Source of the DNA: Monocercomonoides exilis
Lineage: Eukaryota > Preaxostyla > Oxymonadida > Polymastigidae
Assembly (NCBI GenBank): GCA_001643675.2
Contig: LSRY02000068.1
Location: 62,001-126,000 of the forward strand
DNA: 64,000 nucleotides
Reading direction: 5' to 3'
In this document: in pieces, positions 22,703 through 34,900 of the stretch
Layout: every line of letters starts with the position of its first letter
Numbering within the stretch: the stretch's first letter is position 1
Position numbers and translations under genes: made by a program
Notes under the pieces: generated by a model
What the model was told of the DNA's origin: nothing
Database searches by the model: none
The model's input: only the letters and a program-made list of their open reading frames with translations

Positions 22703-24958
22703 ATAACTTCCACAATTATTTCTTCTATTTATATTCGTATATTTTCCATATCATTGTTAAATCCATGTGCTTTCATCCTCTTTTCAACTGGCGTAAATGC
22801 CACAACCTGTATTTCAAGTATCACAGCATTGATTCAAATTAAATGTTTCTTCAAAACTTCGTCATCTTATTCGACTTCTTCATCCAATACAAACTATGCT
22901 CAAGAGAATAAAACATTCATTGCTTTTGTCTCTTCAAAGAGCATTTTCTTCTATCATATCAGCAGATATTCTTCAAAGACATCCATTTCCTCAGCTGTTC
23001 CATTCCAACTCGCCTGTGCCGATAAGTGCTGGAATCTCACACAATTCCCCTTCAAATACGAATTTTCGCTTTTTCGCTTTTCCTTCTCTTTTCCTCCTCT
23101 TTTCATCCTCCACACCCTGTTCAAATTACATAGCATCCCGAAATCTGCCAGTGGTTATTTTGGAATCCATCTATTTCATGAAACAATAGCTTCAACGCTC
23201 TTTCTGTTTGTATCTGCGATTCCATCAACCTCAAAATGAAAAGGGGGAAATCAATCTTCTTTTTTGTTGCGCTCAAGCCGATCGGCTTTTCTTCGCTCAA
23301 AATGAAGAATCGCTTCCGTTTTCATTTGATTTCAGCTGATATTCTGTGATTGAATAGACAATCCTTTTGCGCTTCTGAATGGGAGCGAAAGACAAGGTTT
23401 GACGCTGAATTCGAAGGAAGTTGAATGAAATGAAAAAATCAACATTATTTTAGTTGTTCATCAAAGAAGGTGTTGAAGAAGAAAAGAAGAACTAGAAAAT
23501 TTAGGAGGAAGAGGAAGAGGAAAAAGAAGAAAAAGAAAGAGAAGAAGAAGATGATGATGATGATGATGATGATGATGGAATAGAAGTAGTAGTAGTAGTT
23601 GTTGTTGTTGTAGTTGTTGTTAATATGATTGTTGGGGTATATCGATCCCTGGAAGAAAAGATTGGAATTTGGAGTAACTTGGTTGGAAAGTTGAGAAGAG
23701 GAAGGTAAAGAAGGCGAAGAAGGCGAAGAAGAAGTGGAAGAAGTAGAAGAAGGGAAGAAATTTGATTTGGCTGGTTTGTTTAAAGTGGAAATAACCGAGA
23801 AAACTTAAAGGTTGAAATCAAAGAAGAAGAAATAGAAGAAAAGAATGTTGAATTTCAACAATAAATTAAAGGCTTCCTTCCACCAGCGTTTTCAGCAGAA
23901 GAACAAGATCGTTCAAATTAATTTCTCTTGCAGCAGGTGTTATTTTGAATGGCTGCTATTTCAGGATTCATCTCAGTAGCAACAATGCATAGCAAAGAGT
24001 AGAAATGTGCTCAGTGAAGGCAATATCGGAGCGAGAAAAGCATTTTTATTCAACTATCAATCCAGGCCATCCTTATGGAGAGGTGTTTCTTTGGAAAATG
24101 GTTTGTTTTCTCAAGCTTCCTCGTCAAATTGTTCAGTCGGGTGAAATCAGATGATTTTCGTAATCCAAGGTATTTGACAAATCTCAAAAGAAAAAGGGTT
24201 CACTGCTTTGTTATGTTCCATCAACCATGCATCACGGCATCCTTGTCATTAAAGTTGGGATTCACATATCTTTTTTATTTGTTTTTCTCACGCTAAACAA
24301 TTTTGATGTGTCCTTTTTTCGATTCACAATCATTTTCATCACTTTCTTTTCTCGCAATCAGTCGTTGCTTTTTGCCTGCTCATTTCTTTTTAGCTTTTTG
24401 GTTCTTAAGTCATCAACAGTTCTTCCAGCAACTTTGAACAGACATCAATGATCAGCTTAAAAAACACACTTGAAATATATCAATGAACACACACAAAAAA
24501 ATAAATCGTTATATTGCACAAACTTTTCCATTCAGGGAATCGGAAATTAAAAAATGCAAGAAACTATTTTCTCCTCAAGAATTGCTCCGAACCGTTTCTC
24601 TCTTCTCACAAGCAAAATTCCATTTTAGCATTGAAATTAAAATCATTGCACGAAGGAGGAGAAGCCTGCTTCAAGCAGTGTTTTAAATCAAAAACTGTAA
24701 TCTAATCCTTCGAAATGAAATTCTGTTGGTTTGATCAAACAGAAACAAAAGATCGATATTTCTGTAGATTCCAAACCAAGATTGCAGAACTCGTTGGAAA
24801 TTCTATATTTTCGCTAATTTTGTAAAGAAAAAGCATTTGCGTTGAAACCAAGATCCTTTCATTTTGAAAAATAATCAACAATGTTTGTTTTTCTGTTTGT
24901 TTTTCTGTTTTTCATTTGAAATTTTGCTGCAAATTGATCATCGCACATAACAAACAGA
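22703..24958. other. Long non-coding stretch with decayed low-complexity sequence
   Basis: About 22750-23240 on the plus strand is Ser/Phe-rich in two overlapping frames and may be further beta-helix debris. About 23460-23880 reads on the minus strand as a broken Ser/Asn/Tyr-rich piece with stops on both sides. From 23900 to 24958 only random-looking AT-rich frames occur. No intact gene is supported. Confidence 0.45.
23546..23624. repeat. Compound trinucleotide repeats (GAT, GTA, GTT)
   Basis: A run of GAT/ATG triplets is followed within about 20 bp by a run of GTA triplets and then GTT triplets. Read on the minus strand these would code Ile/Ser, Tyr and Asn runs. They sit in the relic area and are probably remnants of low-complexity coding sequence or independent microsatellites. 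Confidence 0.75.
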
Positions 24959-26471
24959 ATGGAAATGTATGATGAAGACAAATCCAATGGTGATATTCAG
25001 GAGCCGTCTTTTGAAGATAAGTTTTCAAGTTTGTTCATTTTTTTATTTTTTGAGTGTTCAGCGCTTTCCATCATAAATAAATTTATTGAAGAATTGTTTA
25101 CTGTTCTGGGGCATTGCAATGAAGATGAACAGAGTAAGAAAATAGAAGAAATGAATGAAATTATTGATAAAATGAATAAAGATGAATTTGAATCAGTTTT
25201 CACAACAAGAATGTTCAATAAAATGAACAAATTGATTGAAAAAAAGAAATTGACAATGGAGAATGCCATTTTGCTGATGAAGCACATAGGATATTGCAAA
25301 GCGCTGAAAAAAGTGTGGAATCACAGTTATGACTTTTCTTTGTTGAACAAAAGATTTGAAAAAATGATTATAAAAGAAAAAAAGAAAAAGAAAGAAAAGA
25401 AAGAAATGCTACTGATTGAACTCTGCGAATGCTATCTTTTGCTTATTGACCAGCTTATTTCAAAATTGTTTCCAATCTGTGTAACTTATCTTTTGAAAGT
25501 AGCGTTGAATAAAGAGGATAACAAAGAAGTTCAGAAGGAAGTGGAAATGGCTTTGCTCGCGTTGAGTTGCATAAGCTCGTTTTCCGTATGAGCATTTTTA
25601 TTTCCCTTTTAATGTTATTGGAGGGTTTTTTCTTTTCTTTTCTTTTTTTCTTTTGTCTTTTAAATAAAAATGTTTATTTATTTATAAATTTATTTTTATA
25701 AATTAGAAAATGACAGAAGAACTGTATTTGAACGAGATCAAAGAAATCATCCAATATCAACAAGAACGCAACAATCTGACGCATCTTGCTTATTTGTCTG
25801 CTTGGAAGTTTTTGATGGAAAGATTATTCAGCAATTGGGGTTTGAAAGAAGCTTTTTTGAATGAACTACATTTCGCAAAAGAGGCAGCAAGAGAATTGGA
25901 AGAGCTGATGAAATATGTGGATTGGAAGAGAGAGAAAGAAGAGGAAAGAGAAAAAGAAACGAAAGAAGAGGTTATTTTGATGAGCTGGCTCAAAACATTT
26001 CTGAGTTATCTTTTATATTGCAAATTTTGGAATGAAGAACATGCTGTTCTCATTGGGTGCATTGTTCAGATATATCGAATATCGAAGGACTATTACAGAG
26101 AAATAAACGAGGAATGCATATATTGCATTCAAACAGCATCGTTTAACAAATATGTGAATGTTGATTACTTGATGAAAGGAGGAGCAGTTGATGCAATTTT
26201 AGAGGAATTGCAGCGGCCAACGTTGAATGAAAAGAAGGTATATAAATGCTTACAATTCTTTAAGAATGTTTCGGAAAGATTGAAAGAAGAGAAGGATGAT
26301 GAATTGGAAGAAGTGAAAAGAAAGGTAATGAAAAGGAAAGTGTTTGAAAAGATGGAAGAAGAAGGATGCGAAGATATTATCATAAGTTTTCATGAAATAA
26401 TTGATTTTCTCCGTCAAAAATATTATTGTGTTTTATCATTAGATATTTCTGATTATTTTGTGAATGTTTAA
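24959..26471 (+). CDS. All-helical repeat-like protein of a lineage-specific family (2 exons)
   Basis: Exon 1 is 24959-25585 and exon 2 is 25707-26471. The 121-bp intron starts GTATGAG, ends TTAG and is pyrimidine-rich in the middle. The join is in phase 0 (SCISSFS then KMTEELYL) and gives 463 residues. The sequence is almost entirely charged and hydrophobic helices, with Lys/Glu-rich loops, and suggests an armadillo-like solenoid. I recall many paralogues of this kind in Monocercomonoides, including the segment NELHFAKEAARELEELMK, but I cannot check this here. A broken copy of the segment around that motif lies at 62.6 kb, which confirms a family within the window. Function unknown. No signal peptide is expected; the Phe-rich stretch near residues 21-31 is short and probably a buried helix. 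Confidence 0.8.
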
Positions 26472-27286
26472 GAAAATAAAACTCATTATATATTTTTACT
26501 CAAAATTACATGTTATTTAATTTCGTTTTTTTTTTTTTTTAACTCCCTCATTTTTCCATTTGTCAATCAAACATTTGAAGAATATTTTTCTTTTTCTTTT
26601 CTCTCTTCCTCTCTTCCTCTCTTTCTCTTTCTTTCTCTTTCTTTTGTTTTAGGTTTTTTGTTAAGCAATATTATTAAATGGATTTTTTATTCGATAAAAC
26701 TTTTGTCTCAATTTACAAAGAAACAAAGAAATTCAAATTGATCTTTTGTTCTTTTTCGAGTCTTTGCAACATTATTTTCTTCATCAAACAATTATCAAGA
26801 ATAATGACAACCCGAAAACTCATTTTTTCAAGCATATAGTCTGAAAAAAGTGGGGAAAAACATAGAAGAAAACAAAGGAAAATAAAAGAAAACAACATAA
26901 TAAATTTGGTATTAAAAACATTATGAATCCACCTTACTGCATTAAATGTTATTTGATAAACAACTGTTAGCCATAATAAATTATTTGACGAGACTTTTTT
27001 TAATGGATGAAATGTGAATAAACATTTTTTATTCGAATGATCTGACTTTGGTAAATGCAGAAAATAAGGGTACCTAAATTTATTTATTGTTTTGAAATAA
27101 ATCGCAATAAATTTCTAATTCACATTAACTCATGTGTTGAATATAAGTGACACATCAAATTAGTGAATTGTGAAGGAAAAATGAAACAAACAATTTCATA
27201 TATGGATTTGTTTTTAAGTTTTTTAACATTTTGTTTCATTTAATAAATCTGATATGAAAAGGAAATATAAAGTTGTTTTCGTTCAA
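26472..27286. other. AT-rich intergenic DNA
   Basis: It contains a T-run near 26525 and pyrimidine tracts at about 26585-26650. No open frame or RNA gene is recognised. It ends at the left inverted end of the transposon. Confidence 0.5.
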
Positions 27287-27316
27287 TATAGTCCGTTACA
27301 AAACCTGGGACATTTC
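27287..27316 (+). repeat. Left terminal inverted repeat of the transposon
   Basis: About 30 bp matching the reverse complement of the right end. The shared core is TATAGTC, then ACAAAAC, then GACA, with a few substitutions between. Confidence 0.7.
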
Positions 27317-27327
27317 TGTATCAAATT

Positions 27328-27604
27328 CATATGGGGGAAAATATGAACTTTCAAGCTTTTAATGCACAAAACATGAAAAAATTGTTTAACTTATTACATA
27401 ATAAAACGTTGTCAGATTTCAAAATAAATTTGATTTTCATTTCTGTAAACAAACATCATTGATGAAATGACAAAATGTTTTGTGACCTCACATATATTTC
27501 AAAAAATAAACCCATTTTTTTCAAAACTCTTTATCACAAAAAGTCAATGAAAAGTGCATAATTTTTCAATGAAAATGCTTGAAGTGAAATATTTTGCCCC
27601 ATAT
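27328..27604. repeat. Subterminal imperfect inverted repeat
   Basis: The left arm at 27328-27367 begins CATATGGGGGAAAATATG and ends AATGCAC. The right arm at 27554-27604 is its imperfect reverse complement, beginning GTGCATAA and ending GCCCCATAT. The loop is about 185 bp. It lies just inside the left end of the transposon and could fold into a long hairpin or mark a partial inverted duplication of the element's left end. Confidence 0.6.
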
Positions 27605-27924
27605 TTCAAATGTGAATTCTATTTCCAAACAAATTGTAAAAAAATCAATCAGACAAACTTTGGTAATATTTTTTGTTAGGTTTTTAATATCTTGCTCATC
27701 TCCTGTTGATAGACATTAAAAATTTTGTTGATCATATTTCCATTAATCGAATAAAAAAAGTACAAATTTCATCTTCTTTTCCATCCAAAAAGTTGTCACC
27801 AATAAAGGCCTCCGCAGAATTCCGCAGATAATCAACACAGTCCGAAAAAGTTGATTCTCAATAAAAATAAGATGAAGTCAGACCTTCTGATTAAGAAAAA
27901 GAAAATATCACTTCACATTCATTA

Positions 27925-29614
27925 GTTTTCCGACACATTGCTTCAATAAAAGCAGGAAGAGATCCGCATCATATTGGACGTCCAGGATTGTTTAACAAAG
28001 AAGAAATCGAGGAAATTGAAGACTGCACAATAGCTCAAATATCTTCTTCCAACAAATTAACAGTTTCGGATATAATAAAATTCGCGTGATAAATATTGAT
28101 AATGATTTTTTAACTTTGTATTTTTTGATAGGCAGAAAACGTTATAATGAAAAAAAAATAAGAAAAGCGTTCCATCTTTGGAATGCCACAAAATTAATAC
28201 AAAATGGGCTCGCAGGTTTATAAATAAAAGCGGATTGTTGAAACTGATTTAACAAACATAAATTAATCTTCATCGACTTCTTTCTTCAACTATTAAAAAT
28301 ATGAGAACAAGGTTCTCTTTATTCAAGAACGTTATTGATGTTTATCAAATTTCTTCGGATTTGATCATCAATATGGATGAAACAGGAGTATTAATGAAAC
28401 AATCAGAATAAAAAATAGTCGTTTCAAAAGAAACACAATGCACTCTTCTTCCTGAGTCGCAAAGACGCAAAAATGCAACATTGTTTTTCACTAAATTTGA
28501 TGACAGTTCATCATTGGATCCGATCATGTTGTGGCCGTCCCACACTCTTTCCGAGGATCTTAAAGAATTAAAATACCGCTGAATTAATTGTTTAGCTAAT
28601 GGAACTGGATGGATGAGAATGAACGATTTTGAAAAGATAATGATAGAAATATTATTTCACAAAATTAATGAGAAAAGAATCGAGCTGCATGGAACATCTA
28701 CTCATGCTTTAATTAATCTCGATGGCCATTCTTCTCACCTTTGTTTTCAGATAATATCTTAGTGCAGAAAACATTTTATTCTTAATCTTATTCTTCCTTC
28801 ACATTCTACTCACATGACTCAGCCCTTGGACAGATTTGTGTTTGCGCATTTCAAGAATTGCTTGAAAAGATCATTTCAAGTTCATTCAGATTCCTCTATA
28901 TCTTCCTACCTAAAAGCATTAATTCCAGCTGTTTCTGACGAAGTCATCGATTCTCTTTGCCCGAAAATTGTTAGAAAATCATTTGCAGCATGTGGAATTC
29001 ATCCATTTGACCCTTCTGCCGTTTATCAGTGTCTTCCGCAGAACACTGAAGCCTCTTCGATGGTTGAAAAATCATCAAACGATTCTTCACATGCAAACAG
29101 CTTCAGCATGAAATTTATGACAGGGGATGATTTTTTTTTTTTTTTTGAAAACTTCACCATTCAATTAGATAAAAAGATAAAAAGTCTAACTGCAAATTCT
29201 TCATTGAAACGCAACATTTCTGAATATTGTGAAAACGAATCATCAAACATAACGGACAAAAGTCCTTCAATTCCAGAAGATACAGAAAGAGTTGAAACTC
29301 ATAAACATGAAAAGAAAACAATTGTATGTGATGAAGCTATATGAAAATTATCTGAAACAGAAGAAGAACGTGAAGCACAATCAGAAAATACTTCCGAAAA
29401 TGCACTGTTCACCGGAGAAAAAAGGAAAAGAAAATTCACTCGAGAAAGTGCTTGGGGATCAATATTTGATTTCGGTTCAGAACTTTTAATAAGAAGAATG
29501 CATTTGTTCACAGTGAAGCAAACTTGTCACTTCTTATTAAATCTTCTTATTATTCTTTTCGCAATTCTTTTTATTATCTATCAATATTACAATCGCATCG
29601 TTTCGGATTTTTGA
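27925..29614 (+). pseudogene. DDE_1 (pogo/Tigger-type) transposase relic with a C-terminal membrane segment
   Basis: Family motifs in order: HIGRPGLFNKEEI (about 27978), the first Asp in NMDETGV (about 28376), GTGWMRMNDF (about 28605), the second Asp in NLDGHSSHLC (about 28721), and the third Asp in THMTQPLDRFVF (about 28810-28845). This is the Asp triad of the DDE_1 superfamily, which cuts and rejoins transposon ends. Stops interrupt the frame at about 28081, 28409, 28580, 28760 and 29341, and the N-terminal DNA-binding part is unreadable. After the TGA at 29341 the same frame stays open for 90 codons and ends in a hydrophobic helix (NLLIILFAILFIIYQYY, about 29538-29590), then a stop. A membrane anchor is not usual in transposases. 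Confidence 0.75.
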
Positions 29615-29724
29615 GTTTCTCCATTTGAAATCATTTTATCTTTACGGATAATTCATTCTCAACAAAAAAACATAGCAGTTTTTATATTATATCTTGTTGA
29701 TATCTTTTTGGAAATAACCTGTTC

Positions 29725-29754
29725 CAATTGTCTCGGGTTTTGTCACTGACTATA
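29725..29754 (-). repeat. Right terminal inverted repeat of the transposon
   Basis: Reverse complement partner of the left end at 27287-27316. It lies about 110 bp beyond the stop of the transposase relic. Confidence 0.7.
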
Positions 29755-29870
29755 TTTTTCAGGGGAATATAACAACTGATGTAAAAATGATTTTTTTGAA
29801 ATTCTTCAAATTCCATTTTAATCAATAAATTTGTTGACTACAAAACGAGGAATAACATTTGCAGTCTCCG

Positions 29871-31701
29871 TCACAATTCAAATATTTTATTGATAGTCAA
29901 AGCCTGCACTTGAATGAAATGGTGATTGATGTATTGAAAACTATTTGTCAAATCAAATAAACCACTATTCTCAAAATGTTCGATTATGAATTGCCTATAT
30001 CCTTTCATATCCATTGAATATTTATTGTGCTTCATAAATGAGCTTCTCGCAACATCTCCAAATATATAAAAAGCTTCTAGAATCGTATCTTCTGTTGTTG
30101 TAGCGAAGACGAATGCAGTCAAACTTCCAATGATATCCATATTAATAACAATTTTTTTCTGTGAAACTGTGCATTTCTCAATGCATTGTTTTTGAATGCG
30201 AATAATTAACCTCTGCCAATCACAAGACAAAGATGAATTTGATCTAAATATCTTATTATTCATCTTGCTTGCAGAAATACAATTAAAGGCGATTGCTCTT
30301 CTTCTTCCGAAGCATTTTGTTGCTTCTTTAAAAAATGTTGAATTTTCTTCTTTTTTTAATGATTCAATTTTAGTACGTGATTGTTTCGAAGAAAGCAGCT
30401 TCACTGGAAGTCGAGAGGCTTTCGCTCTTATTTTGATATTCGACAAATCTCTTGAGCTTTTTTTGCTTGCTGCATGCGTTGCCTTCGATGTCTGCTCTTT
30501 CTTTGGCAATTCAGTGCAATTTCTTGCAGTCTGGTTTTGAGGTTGTGGTTTAATTAAAAATATCATGTTTTGAAAGAGCATAGGTGTTTTTAACATCTTT
30601 TCAACGTGAACTGAAGTTACAGAACTGAAAAGTTTGCTCATCAAGCGAAAGGCAGATCCCATATGTTTATCTGCTCCTGAATACTTTTGCTTCAATAACT
30701 GATGTATTCTCATCATCGATGAAGGAATTTGAATTTCAGAAGTCAAGCTCTCACACGACTTTCTGATGATTGATGTATTTTGCGCTTTATCCTTAAAACA
30801 AGGTTGCCTTTTGGATAAACAATGAACACATGATTCAAGCCTTTTACCATATAAAGGTTTAGAAGTTTCAAAATCTTTCTCGTCGGATGACGTGCTGATC
30901 CATTTGCCCATTATTGATGCCAACTTCAAGAGAAGAGGCTGATTGATGCTAAGGTCTGAAATAGCATCGAATGATTGATACACAAAACTGATAAGGCATT
31001 CCAATATCAATTCTGTAATAATTGGATCACTTTGCTCGATAAATGGAATAAGATGATCATAAATTTGTTCGCTGCAAAGGTTGAAATTATTTAATGTATT
31101 TTTTGAAAGACATAAAAACTGATAAATAATAGATATAAGAATTATTTGATTTCCAACAAGATCAGGATGCTCCAAAGTGTTCAGCAAAAATCCAGAAATA
31201 ACTTGAAGAACATCTTTCTTAATTGGAGTACAAACGGACGAAGTAGAAATAATAGAGGTTATTAAAATGTTGTTCATATGACCATCTGAAAGACGTGAAA
31301 TAATGGAAACAAGATGTTGAAAAATTTGTGACTCTCTTAAAGAATCAGATAATGATTGTTGGTCTTTCTCATCCCCATATATTGAGACATATGATGTAAC
31401 ATAATTTAAGATATCATAAGACAGCATCTGCAATTCGAAGTTTGGAATTGAAAGCAAAATATGCAAGATTTCTGAAAGAATATCTTCGTTCATAAACAAA
31501 ATAACATTTCGACGATCCGCTTCAAAAACATATACTCGTAATTCCTTTAATGCATCCTTTAATTGCATTTCAGAACTATCATGAAGTTTCTGGGCACACT
31601 CTTTAATTCTAAATATTGAATTTCAATAATTAAAAAATACAAACTTTTCACAACGTGAGATAACGAATAATTTGACGAATATATCTTTACAGGAATTTCA
31701 T
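29871..31701 (-). CDS. ARM/HEAT-like helical protein (2 exons), function unknown
   Basis: The main exon (31608-29871) is open for 579 codons and begins before its first internal ATG at 31568. Upstream I find a GT-AG intron (31690-31609, GTAAAG to TTTAG) and a tiny first exon (31701-31691) whose ATG gives MKFL followed in frame by IKECAQKLHDSSEMQLKDAL, for 582 residues. The protein is a series of amphipathic helices with an ARM/HEAT feel (LSEILHILLSIPNFELQMLS and similar) in both halves. The halves are joined by a basic, disordered stretch (about residues 360-430, rich in Lys, Ser and Arg). I cannot assign a partner. The start exon is a prediction; a start at the internal ATG at 31568 (565 residues) is the alternative. 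It shares its upstream region with the giant kinase gene on the other strand. Confidence 0.7.
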
Positions 31702-31982
31702 TTGATAGCATCATTGAAATATTTTTATTTTGTAAAAATAGCGATATTCATCAAAAATACAAATTATCAACTTAAATAATATATTAGGGGTAAAACATTC
31801 AAGACTTGATTTCTTCAGAGAAACAACTGAAATATCCATACAAAAATTTTTGAAATTATAAATCTGAAAATGATCATTGAAACCCAAATCATAACCCACA
31901 GTTATCATATTTATAAAATTTTTGTTGCCGAGAGAGATTAGCTGTTATATAAATCAAGCTCTCTCGACAACAATTATCAAGT
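31702..31982. promoter_or_regulatory. Shared upstream region of divergent ARM-like and kinase genes
   Basis: 281 bp between the predicted minus-strand start at 31701 and the plus-strand start at 31983. It is AT-rich and contains a TATATAAA-like box at about 31945-31953 inside a palindrome (listed separately). A 65-codon minus frame here (31711-31908) looks accidental. Confidence 0.5.
31924..31971. promoter_or_regulatory. Palindrome flanking a TATA-like box just upstream of the kinase start
   Basis: GTTGCCGAGAGAGATT (31924-31939) and AAGCTCTCTCGACAAC (31956-31971) are reverse complements apart from two mismatches. The 16-bp loop contains TTATATAAA. The right arm ends 11 bp before the start ATG at 31983. 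It could be a dimer-binding promoter site or, if transcribed, a 5' UTR hairpin. Confidence 0.6.
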
Positions 31983-34900
31983 ATGAGCCAATCCAAAGAT
32001 AATGATCAACATTGGGAATTTGAAAATGAACCAAAGCAAAATGAGAGTTTATCAACATCTCGGCAAAATGCTAAGGTCGAAGCACAGCACCAAAATATCA
32101 AACAAGAATCTGTATTACCTATTTTCACCCTTGCGGATTTTGAGATTTTAAAGCCGATTACTGCTGGGGCTTATGGACGAATTTTGCTTGTGAGACCTTC
32201 AAGAAAATTAAAAAGCAAGAGTAAGCAGTTGTATGCAATGAAAGTGTTAAAACGTTCGAGCATCACAGAGGCAAAAGTTCAAAAGAGATTGTTGTTGGAA
32301 TATGAAATTTTGGCAAAATTATCAATGGAGCAAGCTGATTACATTGTTAGACTTGCATGCTCCTTTCAAACAAAAGGTAATTTTTATCTCGTGATGGAAT
32401 TTCAGCCAGGTGGAGATCTTTATTCACTTTTAGCATCCTTTGGATGCTTTGATGAATCAGTTGCATGCCAATATCTTGGAGAGATTGTACTTGCTGTTGA
32501 CTTTTTGCACAAGCATAATGTTATCCATTGTGATCTTAAGCCAGACAATCTATTAATTGGAGAAGATGGGCACCTTCGTCTTACTGATTTTGGACTTTCT
32601 ACTCCAGCTTTTTTGGAAATGATGGATCAAAAAACAAATTTTGAATCAGAGCTTCAGAATGAAGCAACACACACTTACAAGGGAATTAATGAGCCAAACA
32701 ACGAAACAAAATTGTACGAACAAAGTCTCTCCATCCATGGCAATGAGAATAGCATTTCCAATCAGACCAACGAAAAATCACAAGAAGAAAACAATGAATG
32801 TTCAGGTGTGACTTTTATCAAAAATCTTTCTTTCAACTCATTCGTCACTTTAGTAGATCATCCAGCGCAATTTTTATTGCACAACGGCTCTCCTCACCCA
32901 AACGCTGCAGGACAAGGAATGGACGCAAAGACAACTGCTGAATCATTTTCCAACAGTGTGAGTGGCAAGATGGCACAAGAGTCTGCTGTGTTTGTGCAAA
33001 CAAATGATTCTGCCTCATCTTCTCCTGCCATTAATTTGCACTCTCCCACACCAACACATTCGCCTTCATTTGCTGCAGCTTCTCAGCCGCATCTCATCTC
33101 ACCGTCATCTTCGCCTGCTCCTGCTTCTCCCACACCTCCTCCGTCTTTCTCGCCTTGCTCTTCTCATTCCTCAGACCAAGCAAATGGAGCAGCAAGCCAA
33201 GCAGTCTCATCTTCCTTCGAGTCTCCAATGTCCTCACCATTTTCTTCAACATCCTCTTCAGCTTCGTCAACATCATCTTCGTCATCACCGTCATCATCGC
33301 CATCTCCTTCCTCTTCTCTCTCATCTGGATATACTCCATCCTCCACGTCTGCTACTGTTACTGAAGCGTCACACACCTTCCAGACGCCTACGCTCACGCT
33401 CACTCTGACTGCTGCCACTGCTCCCCTTCCTCCAACCTCCCCTCCCTCCACCCCACTCATGTCTCCTCCCTCTCTTCCGCTCTGCTCTGAGTCTTCTCTT
33501 CAGTCCTCTCCCCTCCGCACCTCACACACTGCAATAATCGCCCTCTCTCCTCATTCAGACAGCAGGCGCTCGATGTCTCCTCCTCCGGAGCTGGTGAAGA
33601 TAGCAGACGCAAACACCACTCTTTCTGCATCTCCAGCAGATTACAGGCCAATGTCGCCAAATGCTTCTTCTTCTTCTTCTTCGGCTTCAACCTCAACGAA
33701 TGCTGCTTCTTCACTAAAATCATCTCATTTCAGTGCGATCAACAGCGGGACCAGCGGAAGCGGAGCGTGGGCCATCAAAAACATGTCTCATCAGCCTGTT
33801 TCGCAGTCGATGAATTCTTCAAACGGGAAGCTTTCGTCTTCCATCGCCGCGCTCAACCACCCGAACTTTGTTGAGTTCACCTTCGACTCGCCTGCGGTGG
33901 ACACTCCACACTCCACACGCAGCGCCGGCTCTTCTGCTGCACGTCATTCGCGCTCGCGCTCGCGCTCCCCTTCGCCTGTCTCTGCAAGAAATACTCAGCC
34001 GTCGGCGCGCCATCAGCGCACTGGATCAGCTGCCCTCTCTCTTTCTCCTCCGAGCGATGGACACTTCGCTTCTCAGTTCTCTTCGCTCTCTTCGTGCTCA
34101 TCGACACAGCTGCCTTCATCTCCTTCTTCTCCTTCTCCTTCTCCTCTTTCTTTATCCCCCTCTTCTTCTTCTTCTTCTGCATTGCCATCCCCTTTGAGGC
34201 AGGACAAGCGCCTCAGCCAGTTTACATCCTCTCTGCAGATGTCCGAGTCATGCAGCCAATCTTCTTTGAGTGACACACAAAGTGACACATCAGAGCCACC
34301 ACAGCCATTGGAGACGGAATGCTCAGAGGAGCCATTTGTGGCATTGGATGAAGGGAAAGACAGAACAGCGAGTGGAAAAGAGCAGACAACGGGACAATCA
34401 ACACAGCAGCCATTTGCACTTCATGGTGAACAAGGAAGAGGGCCATCAACTGGTTTGTCTATGCAGACAGCATCTGATGGCACAGGTGATAAAAAGTTGT
34501 TTGAGTGTTCTCAGTCAGGCCATGTTACTTCTCTTCTTGAAGTGGCATTGATGTCTGATAAAAACTCATCTATGTCAGCAGCACAGTCTGCTCATTGCAT
34601 TCAGTCGTTCGATGCTTCATCTCAAAATAATACCTTTTCTGAATCACAGAACATGAATTTATTGTCAAATAATCCAGATGCTGCACCAATATTAATGGTG
34701 CCTGAGTCATCGTCACCAAGCCCAGTCAAAACGGAGGAGATGCCAGTGAAAACGAAATGCCTGGCAGAAAATGAAGGGGCGACAGAACAAAACTCGCCTG
34801 AAAGTGACAGAGAAAAGAAAACAGAGGAAGAAAAGTGTTCTTCTTCAGACGGGAAAACCTCAACAGAAGGCAGCAATACGTCCGAAATTGAAAACACACA

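Larger units (their letters stand above)
27287..29754 (+). mobile_element. Dead pogo/Tigger-like DNA transposon with terminal inverted repeats
   Basis: The left end (about 27287-27316, reading TATAGTCCGTTACAAAACC) matches the reverse complement of the right end (about 29725-29755, reading TATAGTCAGTGACAAAACC) with few mismatches. Both are flanked by TA, as expected for the Tc1/mariner-pogo superfamily, which duplicates a TA target. The element is about 2.47 kb and contains a transposase relic with DDE_1-type motifs. Stops and frame shifts show it is inactive. The exact outer base is uncertain by 1-2 bp because the flanks read TATA. Confidence 0.75.

Noticed and set aside
31711-31908. 65-codon minus-strand frame as first exon of the ARM-like gene
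   Set aside because: No splice site joins it in frame; the ATG at 31701 with a GTAAAG donor joins in frame.
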